Shown here in pieces: positions 61,546-64,000 of a stretch of 64,000 nucleotides of DNA. The notes beneath the pieces are model-generated. The model ran no database searches, was not told where the DNA came from, and saw only the letters and a list, made by a program, of their open reading frames with translations. Positions within the stretch are counted from its first letter, which is position 1. The number at the start of each line of letters is the position of its first letter. The stretch is from Ptychodera flava (Eukaryota; Hemichordata; Enteropneusta; Ptychoderidae): NCBI RefSeq assembly GCF_041260155.1, contig NC_091931.1, positions 9,839,861 through 9,903,860 on the forward strand. Direction: 5' to 3'. The translations under genes were made by a program, and so were the position numbers.

Positions 61546-62527
61546 TTATAGATTTCGGTATAAGTCAGTGAAGATATTGAACATGCTGTGCAGTTTTAAA
61601 TCATCATCATACGGAGCATCTAAAATCAGCACTGCGTAACTGCAATGGTGAACATTATATCGTAGTTTCTTCGCTGACCGTCAGATTTTCATATAGACTG
61701 CTATATCAAGAGACACTTTGAATAATGTCACCATATGTTTACATTCTATACGATAACCATTCATTGTGAGGTCCCACCTGAGCGGAGTAATTTGCAGCAT
61801 TGTCGAAAATCCAGAGACAACTGTCTTACTTCTAGCACACCAACGATTCCACAATATATACTATACCCTGCGACATGGGTAAGAAAAAATGAGTTTCCAT
61901 TAGAAAGCCCCCAGGGAATGGGGTAGACCGGTCGGGAATTTTTTTTTTTTTAATTTCTTCTTTATTTAAGTATGACCCATACTGAAAACACTTAGTCTAG
62001 TAAAGTTCGGCAATTTTTTGAAAATTAGAAAAGAAGTTTAGAGTCGGAAGCTTTTAAAAGGGATAGGTCGGGTTCCCGGAAACACACAATAATGGTATAC
62101 AGTGTAGGTCATTGAGAAAAGTTTCAAAGCACAATTTTAGGCTGATGAATACGCTTATGGCCAAAGGAAGATTTTCGGTCATTCACTTACTTTCAGACCT
62201 GTCCTTCTTGAACAATTGAGTGACGTTTCAATTTTGTGATGACATAGACGCATTCAACGTAGTTTGCCAGCGATCGGAGGAAGGTTGGATCACGCGATGA
62301 CCGTATGTTTGGCTGTATACAAACCCAACACAATATTGTTAATTTCTCAATAAGATATAGGAAATTGGCGATTACACTGACAGCTTTTACAGCTGGCTGC
62401 CATTCTAAAGAATAATCATGTAATTATCACAACACTGAGCTTCGACTCTGTCCGGTGTGGGGCCAGATAGACGTGGCTATTAAAGAACAGTTAGAATTTG
62501 TCAAAGTCTGGTTGTGACAGGTAAAAA

Positions 62528-62892
62528 GTAATAATAATAATAATAATAATAATAATATTTGGTTCTTATATAGCGCACATATCCACAAGTAGATGTGATC
62601 AAGGCGCTTTACAATTATTATTACCCCTGGTCACTGGACCTAATATGATACCACTCAACTCCCTGGGGAGCAGACAACAGCTCACATGTGCAGCCAATAA
62701 GCGCAGCAGAGCTAAACGCACACATAACAACCTCTGTCCTACCAGGTACCCATCACTCCTGGGTGGGGAGAAGCAATGAGGAATAAAGTGCCTTGCCCAA
62801 GGACACAACACCACAGCCATGCCGGGGCTCGAACTCACCATCCTTTGATCGTGAGTCCACCGCTCTAGCCACTGGCCCATGATGCCTCCAGT
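62528..62892 (-). mobile_element. tRNA-derived SINE, full or nearly full length
   Basis: On the minus strand: a tRNA-like head with A box TGGCTAGAGCGGTGG and B box AGTTCGAGCCCC, then a body with GTGTCCTTGGGCAAGGCAC and CTTCTCCCCACCC. The 3' part is AAAGCGCCTTGATCACAT and GCGCTATATAAGAACCAAAT, followed by an (ATT)n tail (62529-62557 on the plus strand). The GCGCTATATAA plus ATT-repeat end is a common metazoan SINE tail. Two overlapping open frames here are chance. Confidence 0.85.
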
Positions 62893-63647
62893 AACTATCA
62901 TTTTCTGATCTTGATAACTTCCCGACTCCAATACCATGGTCGAGATAATACACACATATAAAAGTATTTTATTCACTTCTATAGTAACCAACAAAAGTTG
63001 CTGCTACATCTTTTTGATTTTTATCAAACTTCAGTATTGAAATTTGATCTTGGGAACTACTAACTACGTGTAAAAGGGCAGTCTGAAATCTGGTTCAGAC
63101 TAGCATTTATTTGTCAAAAAAATTACATTCATTATCTTGTACAAAATGAATTCATATTTAAAGTACCAACAGGAAAATGTATTTGTTTCTGTAAAACGTG
63201 ATGATTCTGTCCAAATTTTACGCCATTGTTCATTTACTCGATTCATAATTTCATCAATAGGCACAATTACTCACATGAATTCGATGCCAGCGGCAGTGCA
63301 AAGTGCTATCGACTTATTAGAAAGATTGTTGAACAGAACCATTGAACTAGCAACGGGTAAACAATGGTAATGGCTACAGACTCTGACAATTATTTCAAAG
63401 GAGTGATCAGATGTCAATTCTGTGGCTAAAGCCTACTTGTGAATACATCTACAGTTGACACAATGTTTCCTTTAAAAAGGGCATAAACAGAATAACATAG
63501 AAATACAGCTCGTTTCACAAGGAATAGGCCTACATCAAGAAAGTGTCTCGACACAGAACAAGAAGGGGCAAGGTCAGATACATAAACTAAAATATTTTTC
63601 CCTCGTCGTTTTCCATTCTGATTCATAGATTTTTTTATTAATTTAAA
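62893..63647. other. Right-end spacer: no feature recognised
   Basis: AT-rich; a 77-codon frame at 63137-63370 has no recognisable domain. Confidence 0.4.
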
Positions 63648-63990
63648 TCATAGCCCCAAGGACGTACTTTTTGTACATAAATAAGCTGTAAAAATTATCG
63701 CATTAAACGTACGGACACGAAGTCGAAGTCGAAGATTGTCCCGTACTTCAAAATTGTCAGGTTGATCGCGGCACGCTTCGTCGCCGAGCGACGATTCTGT
63801 TGCCGTGTTGGTCTTTGGCGGTGACAGAGGAGAATGCGGCTCATGATATTTCCCATCATGCTTTTCTTCGAAAGTAACAGAACGAGAGGAGTTCGAATGT
63901 TGTCTTGTGACGCTGTCGCCAATAGAAACCTTCGTATACGAAACCACAGGCGTTCCTGTCTCCTCGATGGTCGTCCGTCCCGGAGAGAGA
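63648..63990 (-). CDS. Possible terminal coding exon of a gene running off the right edge
   Basis: A minus-strand frame open from about 63990 to a stop at 63648. The segment 63700-63990 is richer in G+C than its flank and encodes a polar sequence (SVTFEEKHDGKYHEPHSPLS, then NFEVRDNLRLRLRVR). The reading frame closes upstream near the window edge, so an acceptor near 63990 would be needed. No domain is recognised. The last 20 residues may lie beyond a true stop in another frame. Weak call, based on composition and length. Confidence 0.3.
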
Positions 63991-64000
63991 GCTCAGGTGC

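Larger units (their letters stand above)
60076..62527. other. Spacer upstream of the PAN-fibrinogen gene
   Basis: Contains the MITE at 60472-60824 and a tRNA-like promoter remnant at 61462-61545. Other open frames have no support. Confidence 0.5.

Overview
The window looks like nuclear DNA of an invertebrate animal. It is AT-rich, its genes have many introns with GT/AG borders, and the introns and spacers are full of microsatellites, MITE-like palindromes, a tRNA-derived SINE and pieces of non-LTR retroelements. The gene families (receptor tyrosine kinase, otopetrin, PAN/fibrinogen-domain protein) and the repeat style fit an invertebrate deuterostome such as a hemichordate, amphioxus or echinoderm. 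The species cannot be fixed from the sequence alone. All gene models below were built by hand from splice sites, codon phase and recognised domains; each has a total coding length divisible by three.

2.2-32.7 kb (+): one receptor tyrosine kinase gene of 24 exons encoding 977 residues. The order is signal peptide, one cadherin-like repeat, a Cys-containing region I do not recognise, EGF-like, Ig-like, two EGF-like units, one membrane helix and a complete tyrosine kinase domain. Its introns hold three antisense LINE fragments, two copies of a Penelope-type-looking retroelement 3' end, foldback elements, a decayed second copy of the Ig exon, a ~143-bp tandem array and a 3.9-kb fossil element bounded by long inverted repeats.

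35.7-42.1 kb (-) and 46.2-52.0 kb (+): two paralogous otopetrin-type proton channel genes (559 and 526 residues, five exons each), head to head about 4.1 kb apart. They share the first three intron phases and differ at the fourth. The - gene ends exactly where a tetranucleotide microsatellite begins, so the repeat supplies its stop codon. Two TTAA-flanked MITE families and a tandem-repeat element with a terminal hairpin sit within about 35 bp of splice sites in these genes.

57.6-60.1 kb (-): a four-exon secreted protein of 369 residues with signal peptide, PAN/apple-like domain, Cys-rich linker and C-terminal fibrinogen-related domain, probably a lectin-like or innate-immunity molecule. The last kilobases hold a tRNA-derived SINE and, at the right edge, a possible terminal exon of another gene on the - strand.

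The four genes do not form a pathway that can be read from the sequence. The most unusual item is the cadherin/EGF/Ig receptor kinase, whose ectodomain I cannot match to a standard RTK class.
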